Shown: piece by piece, positions 51,212 through 60,470 of the stretch
Layout: each line of letters opens with the position of its first letter
How positions within the stretch are numbered: position 1 is the first letter of the stretch
Origin: Paludibacteraceae bacterium
GTDB taxonomy: Bacteria > Bacteroidota > Bacteroidia > Bacteroidales > Paludibacteraceae
Assembly: GCA_017558065.1 (NCBI GenBank)
Contig: JAFYWK010000024.1
Location: 1-64,000 of the forward strand
Reading direction: 5' to 3'
DNA length: 64,000 bases
Position numbers and translations under genes: made by a program
The notes under the pieces: model-generated
Databases searched by the model: none
Told to the model about the DNA's origin: nothing
What the model saw: the letters and a program-made list of their open reading frames with translations, nothing else

Positions 51212-52471
51212 ATGAATTGGGATTTTCTCATAAAAGATAAAGATTCACTTTGCGTGAGTACTGATACACGCAATCTGCCTGCAGGTTGCGTGTTCTTTGC
51301 CTTGCATGGTGAGCGTTTTGATGGTAACAAGTTCGCCCTACAGGCGCTGGAGCAGGGCGCTTCTCTCGCCGTTATCGACGACCCAGAGGTGTATCTTCAA
51401 GCGCAGCGATCTTCAAGCCCGCAGGGCGATCTTCAAGGCGCAGCCGATCGCCCTCGTCTCCTCCTCGTAGAGGATACACTTCTTGCCTTGCAAGAACTCG
51501 CGCGCGCATGGCGCCGCGAACTCGGATTGCCTATCATCGGTATCACTGGCACGAACGGAAAGACTACTACCAAAGAACTCTTGGCAACCGTTCTTTCCAC
51601 CAAATACAACCTCCACTACACGCAGGGAAACCTCAACAACCAGATAGGTGTACCCCTTACCCTATTACAAATCACGCGTGCGCACGAGCTTGCAATCGTG
51701 GAGATGGGAGCTTCTCACCCTGGCGACATCAAGGAACTTGTGGATATCGCAGAACCCAACTACGGACTCATCACCAATGTCGGTCGTGCGCATTTGGAAG
51801 GGTTTGGCTCGTTTGAGGGCGTGCAACGCACCAAACAAGAACTCTACGACTACCTCCTTGCCCACAATGGCACCATCTTCCGCAATGCCGACAATCCATT
51901 CCTTGCCCAAATGCAGAACCACGCTACACAACTGCTACACAACTCTACACAACTCTACACCACCGGCACCATGCCCTCTGGCACACATCTTGTAGGGGAA
52001 TATAATGCAGAGAACGTGTCGGCAGCGATTTGTGTGGGGGAGTATTTCGGTATCCCTTCCGAGCAAGCGTTAGAGGCCATTCGCCAATATGTACCAACCA
52101 ACAACCGCTCCCAAGCATTGCAAACGGCCAGCAACCAACTGATTGTGGATGCCTATAATGCCAATCCGACCTCTATGCAAGCGGCCATTAATGCCTTCAA
52201 AGGCGATACCTATATTCTCGGAGCGATGCGCGAGTTGGGCGACTATTCCCACTTAGAGCACCAGAATATTGTGAATATGTTGGCAGAGCGCAAAGCAGAC
52301 ACTGTCTTCCTCGTCGGAGAAGAGTACCTGCAAACCACATCGCCATACCCCGTGTTTGAGAATGTAGAACAATTGCATAAGTATTTAGAAGACAATCCAA
52401 TAAAAGGGAAGCATATCCTCCTCAAAGGATCACGCTCCACTCGAATGGAACAACTATTAGATGTATTATGA
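51212..52471 (+). CDS. murF: UDP-MurNAc-tripeptide--D-alanyl-D-alanine ligase with repeat insertions
   Basis: Adds D-Ala-D-Ala to the peptidoglycan precursor, using ATP. 419 residues. Mur ligase P-loop GITGTNGKTTTKELL (about 110-124), LNNQIGVPLTLL, EMGASHPGDI, ITNVGRAHLEGFGS and DAYNANPTSM are intact. Two segments look repeat-born: residues about 63-81 (QAQRSSSPQGDLQGAADR), where ATCTTCAAG recurs three times (51396-51450), and about 238-250 (ATQLLHNSTQLYTTG), from CTACACAACTCTACACAAC units (51925-51962). Both keep the frame and lie at domain edges. Away from the dcw cluster and on the opposite strand from it. Confidence 0.95.
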   Translation: MNWDFLIKDKDSLCVSTDTRNLPAGCVFFALHGERFDGNKFALQALEQGASLAVIDDPEVYLQAQRSSSPQGDLQGAADRPRLLLVEDTLLALQELARAWRRELGLPIIGITGTNGKTTTKELLATVLSTKYNLHYTQGNLNNQIGVPLTLLQITRAHELAIVEMGASHPGDIKELVDIAEPNYGLITNVGRAHLEGFGSFEGVQRTKQELYDYLLAHNGTIFRNADNPFLAQMQNHATQLLHNSTQLYTTGTMPSGTHLVGEYNAENVSAAICVGEYFGIPSEQALEAIRQYVPTNNRSQALQTASNQLIVDAYNANPTSMQAAINAFKGDTYILGAMRELGDYSHLEHQNIVNMLAERKADTVFLVGEEYLQTTSPYPVFENVEQLHKYLEDNPIKGKHILLKGSRSTRMEQLLDVL

Positions 52472-53352
52472 ATAAGAACAAGTACATTGCTTTGATTATT
52501 GGCATCGTAGTGTTAGCGCTATGTGTGTGTGCCCTCGTTTTTATCAACTTCCAGCAAAAGACTGAGATCCAAGAGATTGTCGAACAAATGGAGTTCGAGA
52601 AAGAGCAATTGGAGGAGGAGTACGAGGAACTGGCTATCCAGTTCGATGGCTACCAAACCCCTGATATTCACAATGATTCGCTGGTTGAACTCCTCTCTCA
52701 GGAGAAGCAACGCGTACAAGATTTGCTTGAGGAACTTCGCATCACCAAGGTTACTAATGCCCGCCGTATTGCCGAACTCAAGAAGGAACTTGCAACCGTG
52801 CGCCAAGTCATGGTGGGCTATGTGCACCAGATCGACTCGCTGGATCGTACCAACAAACGTCTAGTGGCTGAGAACATCCAAGTGAAGCAACAATACCAAG
52901 AGGTAGCGCGCCAAGCGCAGCAGTTAGAGGAGGAGCGCACGCAATTGGCTGAGGTGGTTAGCCGTGCATCTATGCTTGAGATTACTCGTTTTCAGATGAC
53001 TCCCCTCAATAAGCGAGACCGCAAGACTACTATCTACAACCAAATTCAGAAACTCCAATTCGACTATACCGTCGGACGCAATATTACCAACAAACCCGGC
53101 TTAAAAACCCTCTATATGCGTATCACTCGTCCCGACGGAGAGGTCATGCAAAAGAGCATCAACCATCTCTTCCGCTTCGAGAATAGTGAGATTGCCTATT
53201 CCGTTTCGAAGGAATTTGAGTATGCAGGCGAAGACATCTCAGGTTCCCTCTATTGGCTCGTAGAAGAAATTCTACAAATAGGTTGGTATACGGCCGATTT
53301 CTTTGTGGATGGCGAACTCATTGGCTCTTTCCCATTCGAAATCAGCCAATAA
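52468..53352 (+). CDS. Membrane-anchored coiled-coil protein
   Basis: 294 residues. One N-terminal membrane helix (YIALIIGIVVLALCVCALVFI), then a long coiled coil (about residues 30-75 and 80-175: IVEQMEFEKEQLEEEYEEL; RIAELKKELATVRQVM; QEVARQAQQLEEERTQLAEVV). A C-terminal beta-rich domain (about 180-294) contains FQMTPLNKRDRKTTIYNQIQKL, KTLYMRITRPDGEVM and GWYTADFFVDGELIGSFPFEI. I take it as a conserved Bacteroidota protein of unknown function, probably facing the periplasm. The start overlaps the murF stop by 4 bases (ATGA), so the two are co-translated and it may relate to wall synthesis. Confidence 0.82.
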   Translation: MNKNKYIALIIGIVVLALCVCALVFINFQQKTEIQEIVEQMEFEKEQLEEEYEELAIQFDGYQTPDIHNDSLVELLSQEKQRVQDLLEELRITKVTNARRIAELKKELATVRQVMVGYVHQIDSLDRTNKRLVAENIQVKQQYQEVARQAQQLEEERTQLAEVVSRASMLEITRFQMTPLNKRDRKTTIYNQIQKLQFDYTVGRNITNKPGLKTLYMRITRPDGEVMQKSINHLFRFENSEIAYSVSKEFEYAGEDISGSLYWLVEEILQIGWYTADFFVDGELIGSFPFEISQ

Positions 53353-53393
53353 CCTACAAAATTCGCATAAAAATGCACTTTTTTACACAAATA

Positions 53394-53425
53394 TTTGTGT
53401 ATGTGCAAAAAAAGCACTAATTTTG
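53394..53425 (+). promoter_or_regulatory. Promoter of rpsO
   Basis: TTTG (53394-53397), 20 bases with an A-run, then TAATTTTG (53418-53425). The leader of about 90 bases may hold the S15 autoregulatory site, but no fold was established. Confidence 0.85.
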
Positions 53426-53521
53426 CACGCTTTTTTGAGAAAAGCAGATAGATGTGACATCGTTTGGATCGTAGCATCATGCGAGGTCATAATTGTTTAA
53501 CTAATTAAATATCAAATCACA

Positions 53522-53791
53522 ATGTATTTGACATCTGAGAAAAAAGCAGAACTCTTTGCTAAGTATGGCAATGACGCTAAGAACACTGGTTCTGCAGAGA
53601 GCCAAATCGCTCTGTTCACCTTCCGTATCAACCACCTCACCGAGCACCTCAAGAAGAACCACAAGGACTTCGGTACTGAGCGCGCTTTGACAATGTTGGT
53701 AGGTAAACGTCGTCGTTTGCTTGACTACTTGAAGGCAAAAGACATCGAGCGTTATCGTGCTATCATCAAAGAGTTGGGTATCCGTAAGTAA
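53522..53791 (+). CDS. rpsO: 30S ribosomal protein S15
   Basis: Primary 16S rRNA binder that organises the central domain of the small subunit. 89 residues, exact family length. YLTSEKKAELFAKYGNDAKNTGSAESQIALFTFRI, LTEHLKKNHKDFGTERALTMLVGKRRRLLDYLK and YRAIIKELGIRK are all canonical. Strongly biased codons. Has its own promoter and terminator. Confidence 0.98.
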   Translation: MYLTSEKKAELFAKYGNDAKNTGSAESQIALFTFRINHLTEHLKKNHKDFGTERALTMLVGKRRRLLDYLKAKDIERYRAIIKELGIRK

Positions 53792-53812
53792 TTACCTGCT
53801 ACTCAATCAAAA

Positions 53813-53846
53813 AACGCTGCATCTCCCGATGCAGCGTTCTTTTTTT
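53813..53846. terminator. Bidirectional terminator between rpsO and murG
   Basis: AACGCTGCAT (53813-53822) pairs with ATGCAGCGTT (53829-53838) over CTCCCG, with an A-run before and T-run after, so it can serve both convergent genes. Confidence 0.9.
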
Positions 53847-53861
53847 ATACCTCAAACTGTT

Positions 53862-54986
53862 TTATTTCTGTGCCAACTTCATTACTTCCTCTGCGATGCG
53901 TTTTGCCGAGTCGGGTAGGGCAAGCGTGAGAATATTCTGGTGCAATGATTCCAATTGTGCTTCATCCTGAACAAGTGATAGCGCAGTTGCCACCATCTGC
54001 TCGTTTGCATCAATGTCTTTCACCAATACAGCCGCATCTTTTCTCACCAACGCCATAGCATTATGCGTTTGATGATCTTCTGCCACGTTGGGTGAAGGCA
54101 CCAAGATCGATGGTTTGCCCAGCAAACACAGTTCCGAAATCGAACTTGCCCCCGCACGCGAAATCACCAAGTCTGCCAATGCGTATGCCAATGGCATTTG
54201 ACTCACAAAATCCGTGCAGATGATTCCTTTACACAATGCTTCCCTATTGGCATTTGCGCCGTCCAATGCGGCCTTGCAGTCCGCATAATAGTTTTTGCCT
54301 GTTTGCCAGATGACTTGTATGTCGCTTTCTATCAGCGCACTAAGGTGAGTAATCACACTCTTGTTGATGGTGCGTGCACCCAAACTGCCGCCGATAATGA
54401 GCAAGGTCTTCTTATCCGCAGTAAAGTTCACGCCAAATGTTTCGTTGAAGTATTTCAACGCCTCCACCTTGCTGCCCGATGTTAGATTCTGACGCACTGG
54501 ATTGCCTGTCAAAATAATCTTCTCTTGCGGGAAGAAACGCTCCATTCCCTCGTATGCCACGCAAATCTTCTTCGCATCATCTTTCAGCAGTTTATTGGTC
54601 ACACCCGCAAAACCGTTTTGTTCCTGCAGCAAGATGGGTACACCCATCTTCGCTGCCACTTTCATGGCTGCACCGCTGGCATAGCCGCCCACCCCAATAC
54701 CCACATCAGGGCGGAAATTGCGCACAATTTTACGTGCCTGAATCATCGAGCGCACCAGATCTATCACCACGCGTACATTACGCCAGGGGTGACTACGGTC
54801 AAAACCTTTAACTGGCAGTCCCACAATAGGATAGCCTGCTTGTGGGACGCGTTCCATCTCCATGCGTCCGAGCGCGCCTACAAAGAGAATCTCACATGTG
54901 GGATCCAACTCGCGCAAAGCGTTTGCAATACTCACTGCGGGGAAGATATGCCCTCCTGTTCCGCCGCCACTAATAAGGTATTTCAT
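53862..54986 (-). CDS. murG: UDP-GlcNAc transferase MurG
   Basis: Adds GlcNAc to lipid I to form lipid II at the inner face of the membrane. 374 residues, GT28 family. Glycine loops ISGGGTGGHIFPA near the start and GIGVGGYASGAAM, then LLIIGGSLGARTIN and the donor site DLVISRAGASSISELCLLGKPSILVPSP. Last gene of the dcw cluster here; the next gene downstream is the convergent rpsO, so murC and ftsQAZ are not linked. Confidence 0.97.
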   Translation of the reverse strand: MKYLISGGGTGGHIFPAVSIANALRELDPTCEILFVGALGRMEMERVPQAGYPIVGLPVKGFDRSHPWRNVRVVIDLVRSMIQARKIVRNFRPDVGIGVGGYASGAAMKVAAKMGVPILLQEQNGFAGVTNKLLKDDAKKICVAYEGMERFFPQEKIILTGNPVRQNLTSGSKVEALKYFNETFGVNFTADKKTLLIIGGSLGARTINKSVITHLSALIESDIQVIWQTGKNYYADCKAALDGANANREALCKGIICTDFVSQMPLAYALADLVISRAGASSISELCLLGKPSILVPSPNVAEDHQTHNAMALVRKDAAVLVKDIDANEQMVATALSLVQDEAQLESLHQNILTLALPDSAKRIAEEVMKLAQK

Positions 54987-55007
54987 GATTTTATGGCTTG
55001 GTTGTTA

Positions 55008-56270
55008 TTAGTCAAGTTCAATATCTGGCACATCATCCAGGCTCTGATTGATGGCTTCTTGTTGGCGTGTCCCTAACTCTGTCTGCTCGCGCGAAACGCT
55101 CATGATAATACCAAAATAGATACTGGTAATCAAGGCGCTTGTTCCGCCACGGCTAATCATAGGTAGTGGTTGTCCTGTTACAGGTATGATACCCACCGAC
55201 ACCATCATGCTCATCAATGCCTGACAAGTGAGCATCAATGCCAGTCCCATGACCATCAGCATGGCCGAATAGTTGGCGTATCTACTGCTTTTCATGCACG
55301 CTCTAAATAGAATAGCCAGATATAGCAATATCAATCCCAATGCACCAATGATTCCCCATTCTTCTACGATAATTGCAAAGATATAATCGGCATAAGCTTG
55401 TGGCAATACATCACGTTGTATGCTATTACCTGGCAACACGCCGAAAGGCGATTTGCCACCTCGTGCAACGGCTATCTTGGCATGCGAACTCTGGTAGTTG
55501 TCGTCTGTGATACGAAATTCGGCATCGGGCGTCTTGTTCTCTTCGCGCATATCATTGATACGCCCCACCCAAGTGATGGCACGCCCCAAGAGTTGATTCT
55601 CCATTTTGCGGTTAGGCTTCACATACACTTCATTCACAAAGTGGTACCCGCATATAAGAAACACCACGATAGCTACTACCAGACTACCCCAATATTTCAC
55701 ATGTACGCGAGCCAAAATAGTCAGCAGAACCACTATTCCGCCCAGCAATATGGCGGTGGAGAGGTTGCCTATAAAGATAATACCACAGATTATCAGGGTG
55801 ATACCCATGACAATTCCAAAATACTTGCGTTGGTCTTCTTGTGTTTTGATTTTACTCAGCAAATCGCTCACTACAATAATCAGGGTTAGTTTAGCCAACT
55901 CCGATGGTTGGAATGTGATGCCAAATAGGTTCAGCCATCGCTTCGAACCATTGATTTCCACACCTAACGGACTGAAGGTGAGCATCAGTAGCACCACAGA
56001 AGCCAATAGACCAAAGTATCCTGCATATCGAATCCACTTACTGGGTACAAATTGCAGCACGAAAGCCAATCCCACGCCCACTGCGATAAACATCATTTGC
56101 GACAAGATGGGACCGAGTGTACTACCGCCTTTTTGAAAAACAAAGAAACTGCTGGCTGAAAACAATGCAATCGAAGCCACCAGTATGAGCGCTATAAACA
56201 ACACCCAATACGTGCGATCAATGTATTGCAGTTGTTGGCGAATATATTGTTTGATACCTTGAATATTCAT
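55008..56270 (-). CDS. ftsW: Lipid II polymerase / division protein FtsW
   Basis: SEDS-family glycosyltransferase of septal peptidoglycan. 420 residues with about ten membrane helices. Conserved GSKRWLNLFGITFQPSELAKL, ATTFIIAIVEEWG-like loop segment (YIFAIIVEEWGIIGALG) and TGQPLPMISRGGTSALIT near the C-terminus. The tail (EQTELGTRQQEAINQ) is cytoplasmic. It lies between murD and murG in the usual dcw order; RodA is excluded mainly by this context. Confidence 0.95.
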   Translation of the reverse strand: MNIQGIKQYIRQQLQYIDRTYWVLFIALILVASIALFSASSFFVFQKGGSTLGPILSQMMFIAVGVGLAFVLQFVPSKWIRYAGYFGLLASVVLLMLTFSPLGVEINGSKRWLNLFGITFQPSELAKLTLIIVVSDLLSKIKTQEDQRKYFGIVMGITLIICGIIFIGNLSTAILLGGIVVLLTILARVHVKYWGSLVVAIVVFLICGYHFVNEVYVKPNRKMENQLLGRAITWVGRINDMREENKTPDAEFRITDDNYQSSHAKIAVARGGKSPFGVLPGNSIQRDVLPQAYADYIFAIIVEEWGIIGALGLILLYLAILFRACMKSSRYANYSAMLMVMGLALMLTCQALMSMMVSVGIIPVTGQPLPMISRGGTSALITSIYFGIIMSVSREQTELGTRQQEAINQSLDDVPDIELD

Positions 56271-56284
56271 CTCTCTTCGCTTTT

Positions 56285-57619
56285 TTATAGGTTACGTACT
56301 GCCTTCATAAATTGCTCGCCACGATCCTCATAATTCTTAAAGAGGTCAAAGCTTGCGCAGCAAGGTGATAACAATACGGTATCTCCCTTGTTTGCAGATT
56401 GATACGCGGCTTGTACTGCATCCGCAAGATTATCGGTGGAGATATATTTTATGCCCATGGCACCGAAATGCTGAATCAGTTTGCCGTTGTCCTTGCCCAT
56501 GAAAATGAGTGTGTGGCACTTCTCTTTTACCAATGCATCAATCTCGCTATAATCATTGCCTTTGTCTGTTCCGCCTAGAATAAGCACCGTCGGGCTGGTC
56601 ATGCTCTCCAGTGCGTACCAGCATGAGTTCACGTTTGTCGCCTTGCTATCGTTCACATAGCGCACGCCTCTCACCGTAGCTACATATTGCAATCGATGAT
56701 CCACGCCCGCAAACTGCTGCAAGCTCTCGCGTATCACATCATTGTGTATGTTCAATATCTGCGCTGCCAGTCCTGCGGCCATCGAGTTCAGACGATTATG
56801 CTTCCCCTTCAGACTCAGTTCCTCCACCGGTACGTGTAGCGGCGTCACTTCTGGCTTGCTATGCACCACCAGCTGACTACCGTCTGTATATGCCACATTC
56901 TGCTCATGGCAGCCAAATGGGTACAATGTCGCTTGCGGTTGAATGCGTGCAATCTCTCGATTAATCACGGGGTCCTCGCTCCAATAGATAAAGGCATCTT
57001 TGCTTGTCTGATTGCGTGTGATACGGAACTTCGCGTCCACATAGTTCTGAAACTGATGGTCGTATCTATCCAAGTGGTCGGGCGTGATATTCAGCAGAAT
57101 AGCTATATCTGCTTTGAAGTCGTAGCAGTTATCCAATTGAAACGACGACAACTCAATCACGTAGTATGCATGATCCTCTTTCGCCACCTGCAATGCCAAT
57201 GAGTTGCCAATGTTTCCAGCCAAGCCCACATCCAATCCTGCACGACGCAACATGTCAAAAATCAGCGACGTAGTCGTGGTCTTGCCATTCGAACCTGTGA
57301 TACAAATCATCTTGGCATTCGTATAACGCGCAGCAAACTCTATCTCCGATAGGATAGGCGTGCCTTGCTCCATGAGTTGCTTCACCAGCGGGGCGGTGAG
57401 TGGAATACCTGGCGACTTAATCACCTCGTCGGCGTCTAAAATCTGGGATGCGGTGTGCTGTCCCGCTTCCCATGCAATCTGGTGCTGGTCAAGCAATGCT
57501 TGGTACATCGGAGCTATCGCTCCCATGTCGCTCACAAAAACTTCCATACCTTTTTCTTTCGCCAGTATGGCTGCTCCCGTGCCCGACTCGCCTGCACCTA
57601 AAACAACAATTTTCTTCAT
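56285..57619 (-). CDS. murD: UDP-MurNAc-L-alanine--D-glutamate ligase
   Basis: Adds D-glutamate, the product of MurI, to the precursor. 444 residues. N-terminal KIVVLGAGESGTGAAILAKEKG binds the UDP part; ICITGSNGKTTTTSLIFDML is the ATP P-loop; ILLNITPDHLDRY and KHNRLNSMAAGLAA follow; YVNDSKATNVNSCWYAL and ILGGTDKGNDY are the C-terminal motifs. Four bases upstream of it lies the mraY stop. Confidence 0.97.
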   Translation of the reverse strand: MKKIVVLGAGESGTGAAILAKEKGMEVFVSDMGAIAPMYQALLDQHQIAWEAGQHTASQILDADEVIKSPGIPLTAPLVKQLMEQGTPILSEIEFAARYTNAKMICITGSNGKTTTTSLIFDMLRRAGLDVGLAGNIGNSLALQVAKEDHAYYVIELSSFQLDNCYDFKADIAILLNITPDHLDRYDHQFQNYVDAKFRITRNQTSKDAFIYWSEDPVINREIARIQPQATLYPFGCHEQNVAYTDGSQLVVHSKPEVTPLHVPVEELSLKGKHNRLNSMAAGLAAQILNIHNDVIRESLQQFAGVDHRLQYVATVRGVRYVNDSKATNVNSCWYALESMTSPTVLILGGTDKGNDYSEIDALVKEKCHTLIFMGKDNGKLIQHFGAMGIKYISTDNLADAVQAAYQSANKGDTVLLSPCCASFDLFKNYEDRGEQFMKAVRNL

Positions 57620-57622
57620 AGT

Positions 57623-58894
57623 TTATCGTATTTTTAATGTTAGGATAGCCAATGCTGCTAAGATCAGGGTCACGATGCAGAAGCGCAATACAATCTTGCT
57701 TTCGTGCAGCAACGCACCTTTCCCTTTGAATAATACCTTGCACGTTGGGTCGTTGCGGAGCACCTGTTCCATAGAGGTACGATAGTGGTCATGTAGCGGA
57801 GTGCGTTTCCACACGCGCATGCGCATGCCTTTCTTCTTAGCCAACTTATATACTTGTGTTTGCACAATCACACTCACACTCTCCATCAGGAAGATTCCAC
57901 ACAAGATAGGCAACAGCAACTCCTTGTGAATAATCACCGCGCACACGCCGATTATGCCACCAATGGTCAGACTGCCTGTGTCGCCCATGAAGACTTGCGC
58001 TGGAAAACCGTTCCACCACAAGAATCCAATCAGTGCGCCTACAAACGATGCCATGAATACCACCAGTTCTTCGCTGCCGGGGATATACATCACGTCAAAG
58101 TAGTCCGAGAACACCACGTTGCCGCTGATGTACGCCAGCACAATCAGCGCCACACCTATGATTGCTGAGTTACCCGCGCACATGCCGTCCATACCGTCGT
58201 TCAGGTTCGCACCATTGCTCACGGCTGCTACCACCAGAATGGTCAGAATCACAAAGAATATCCAGCCTGCCTTGTATTTGTTGCTCTCGCCCAAGAACGA
58301 AAACATATCGGCATAATTGAAGTTATGTTCCTTCACAAATGGGATTGTTGTGCGGGTAGATTTCACCTCTGGCGATTTTTCAAAAACGGTGATGTTATTC
58401 TCTATGTACGATGTAACGCGCTCATGCATAGTGGCTTCAGGACTATAGCGAAGAGTCAGTCCCACAATCAATCCCAGCGTGATTTGTCCTGCAATCTTCA
58501 CCCAGCCGTTCAAGCCATCTTTGTTTCTGCGGAAGGTCTTGATATAGTCATCGGCAAAACCCAATGTGCCCAGAATCACAGTGGTGATAAGCATCAGAAT
58601 CATATATACATTACTCAGTTTGCCCATCAATAGACAGGGTATCAGCATCGCAGCGATGATCACCACTCCGCCCATGGTTGGCACCCCTTTCTTGGCTACG
58701 TTAAATGGGTCGATTTTCTCATCGCGCTGTGTCTCAGAGATTCTCTTGCGTTTGAGCAGTTCTATGAACCATCTGCCGACCCAGATACTAATACACAGAC
58801 CCATCACGCCCGCCACTATCGCGCGAAACGAGATATAAGTCATCAATCGTGCCCCTGGCACATCGCCTAAAAACTGTAACAATTCGTATATCAT
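57623..58894 (-). CDS. mraY: Phospho-MurNAc-pentapeptide transferase MraY
   Basis: Moves phospho-MurNAc-pentapeptide to undecaprenyl phosphate, giving lipid I. 423 residues, about ten membrane helices. KKGVPTMGGVVII, GFADDYIKTFRRNKDGL (catalytic Asp pair), NLNDGMDGMCAGNSAI and GNDxG-like FMGDTGSLTIGGIIG, and the HHH-like region RTPLHDHY. Longer than the ~360-residue E. coli form by a cytoplasmic/periplasmic insert (about residues 150-205), as in other Bacteroidota. Confidence 0.96.
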   Translation of the reverse strand: MIYELLQFLGDVPGARLMTYISFRAIVAGVMGLCISIWVGRWFIELLKRKRISETQRDEKIDPFNVAKKGVPTMGGVVIIAAMLIPCLLMGKLSNVYMILMLITTVILGTLGFADDYIKTFRRNKDGLNGWVKIAGQITLGLIVGLTLRYSPEATMHERVTSYIENNITVFEKSPEVKSTRTTIPFVKEHNFNYADMFSFLGESNKYKAGWIFFVILTILVVAAVSNGANLNDGMDGMCAGNSAIIGVALIVLAYISGNVVFSDYFDVMYIPGSEELVVFMASFVGALIGFLWWNGFPAQVFMGDTGSLTIGGIIGVCAVIIHKELLLPILCGIFLMESVSVIVQTQVYKLAKKKGMRMRVWKRTPLHDHYRTSMEQVLRNDPTCKVLFKGKGALLHESKIVLRFCIVTLILAALAILTLKIR

Positions 58895-58904
58895 AATCCT
58901 TGCC

Positions 58905-58974
58905 TTTAACCTTTAGCCTTTAACCTTTAACCTTTAGCCTTTAACCTTTAACCTTTAGCCTTTAACCTTTAACC
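58905..58974. repeat. Heptamer tandem array between murE and mraY
   Basis: Ten contiguous 7-bp units, TTTAACC or TTTAGCC, in the order A G A A G A A G A A (A or G at the fifth base), so also a 21-bp period. It fills 70 of the 79 bases between the genes and touches the murE stop. Confidence 0.95.
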
Positions 58975-60470
58975 TACAAACACCTCTTCAACACCTCATG
59001 ATCATCAAAGTGGTGCTTCACTCCCTTAATGATCTGATAATCTTCGTGTCCCTTGCCTGCTACCAGTATCACATCGCCTTGTCGGGCCAACGTACAAGCT
59101 GTCTTGATAGCCGACTCGCGGTCTTCAATTATCAGCGTATGGCGCAGTTCCTCATCAGTCAGTCCTGCTGCCATGTCTTGCAGAATAGCGTGTGGCTCTT
59201 CATCGCGAGGGTTGTCTGAGGTCAATATCAGTTGCGTACTCAGCTGATACGCACTTTTCGCCATAATCGGACGCTTGCCTTTGTCGCGATTGCCTCCGCA
59301 ACCTACCACTGTTATCACTTGCGCTGGCATCGACTGTTTGCCTGTATTTGCTGCCACAATCTCGTTGATAGTCTTCAGCACATTCTCCACCGCATCGGGT
59401 GTGTGGGCATAGTCTATCACTGCCGTCCAACCTTTTGGCGAACGTATCGTCTCAAATCGGCCGTTCACGGGTTGCAATCCGCTCAGTACACGCAATACTT
59501 CCATTGCATCCTCGCCCAAAGCCACCGCACCGCCATAAATCAGCAGCAAGTTGCTCACATTGAAGCGCCCTACCAGCGGCACAAACACTTCCGTGTTCAC
59601 CGCACCCAAGGTGCTTTGCACGCGCAGCAACATGCCCTCGAACCCTTCTTCCAAAATCTTTCCACGAAAATCCGCCATGCTGTGCGTAGAATAGGTCAGT
59701 ACGCGGCTGCGGCAGTTCTGTGTCATCACCAATCCATTGCGGTCATCGATGTTCGTAATCGCGAATGCCTCTTTGCTCAATCGGTCAAAGAGTATCTTTT
59801 TCGTATCACGGTAATTATCAAAGGTTTTGTGATAATCCAAATGGTCACGTGTCAGATTTGTAAACAACGCCCCCGCATATTCCAGTCCTGCAATACGCTC
59901 TTGTGCAATAGCATGGCTGCTCACCTCCATAAAGGCATGCGTACAGCCCGCTTCTACCATCTTGTGTAGCAATGCATTCAGTTCCAACGCATTAGGCGTA
60001 GTGTGTGTCGCAGCCACGGCCTCCTCGTCCACATAGTTCACCACGGTGGATAGCAATCCTGCCTTGTAACCCAAGGCCTTGAACAACTTATATAATAATG
60101 TCGCAGTCGTTGTCTTGCCATTTGTGCCTGTCACACCCACCAGTTTCAGTTGTTGGCTGGGCTTGCCATACCAGCAATGCGCCATCTTACCCAACGCCTC
60201 ATCGCTGTTTTTCACCAGGATATAGCATACGCCATCGTCCTTGATATATTCTTCTTTCTCCAGCACCACAGCCACTGCGCCTTGCGCTACACACGACTCA
60301 ATATACGCGTGTCCATCGGCGGCGGTACCCACTTGCGCCACAAACAAACATCCTTCACCCACACGGCGCGAATCAAACTGAATATCAGTCACTTCTTTGC
60401 TGGTGTCACCCACTGTGCGCAACACCTCTATTTCTTTGATGAGTTCACTAATAGTCATAATCCTACTCAT
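58974..60470 (-). CDS. murE: UDP-MurNAc-tripeptide synthetase MurE (meso-DAP type)
   Basis: Adds the third peptide residue. 498 residues. VGVTGTNGKTTTATLLYKLF (P-loop, about 111-130), LTRDHLDYHKTFDNY with the carboxylated-lysine region, and YAHTPDAVENVL. The specificity loop reads LTSDNPRDEEP; DNPR is the mark of meso-diaminopimelate rather than lysine. ATG at 60470 overlaps the ftsI stop by 4 bases; Met5 is the alternative start. Its stop abuts the heptamer array. Confidence 0.97.
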   Translation of the reverse strand: MSRIMTISELIKEIEVLRTVGDTSKEVTDIQFDSRRVGEGCLFVAQVGTAADGHAYIESCVAQGAVAVVLEKEEYIKDDGVCYILVKNSDEALGKMAHCWYGKPSQQLKLVGVTGTNGKTTTATLLYKLFKALGYKAGLLSTVVNYVDEEAVAATHTTPNALELNALLHKMVEAGCTHAFMEVSSHAIAQERIAGLEYAGALFTNLTRDHLDYHKTFDNYRDTKKILFDRLSKEAFAITNIDDRNGLVMTQNCRSRVLTYSTHSMADFRGKILEEGFEGMLLRVQSTLGAVNTEVFVPLVGRFNVSNLLLIYGGAVALGEDAMEVLRVLSGLQPVNGRFETIRSPKGWTAVIDYAHTPDAVENVLKTINEIVAANTGKQSMPAQVITVVGCGGNRDKGKRPIMAKSAYQLSTQLILTSDNPRDEEPHAILQDMAAGLTDEELRHTLIIEDRESAIKTACTLARQGDVILVAGKGHEDYQIIKGVKHHFDDHEVLKRCL

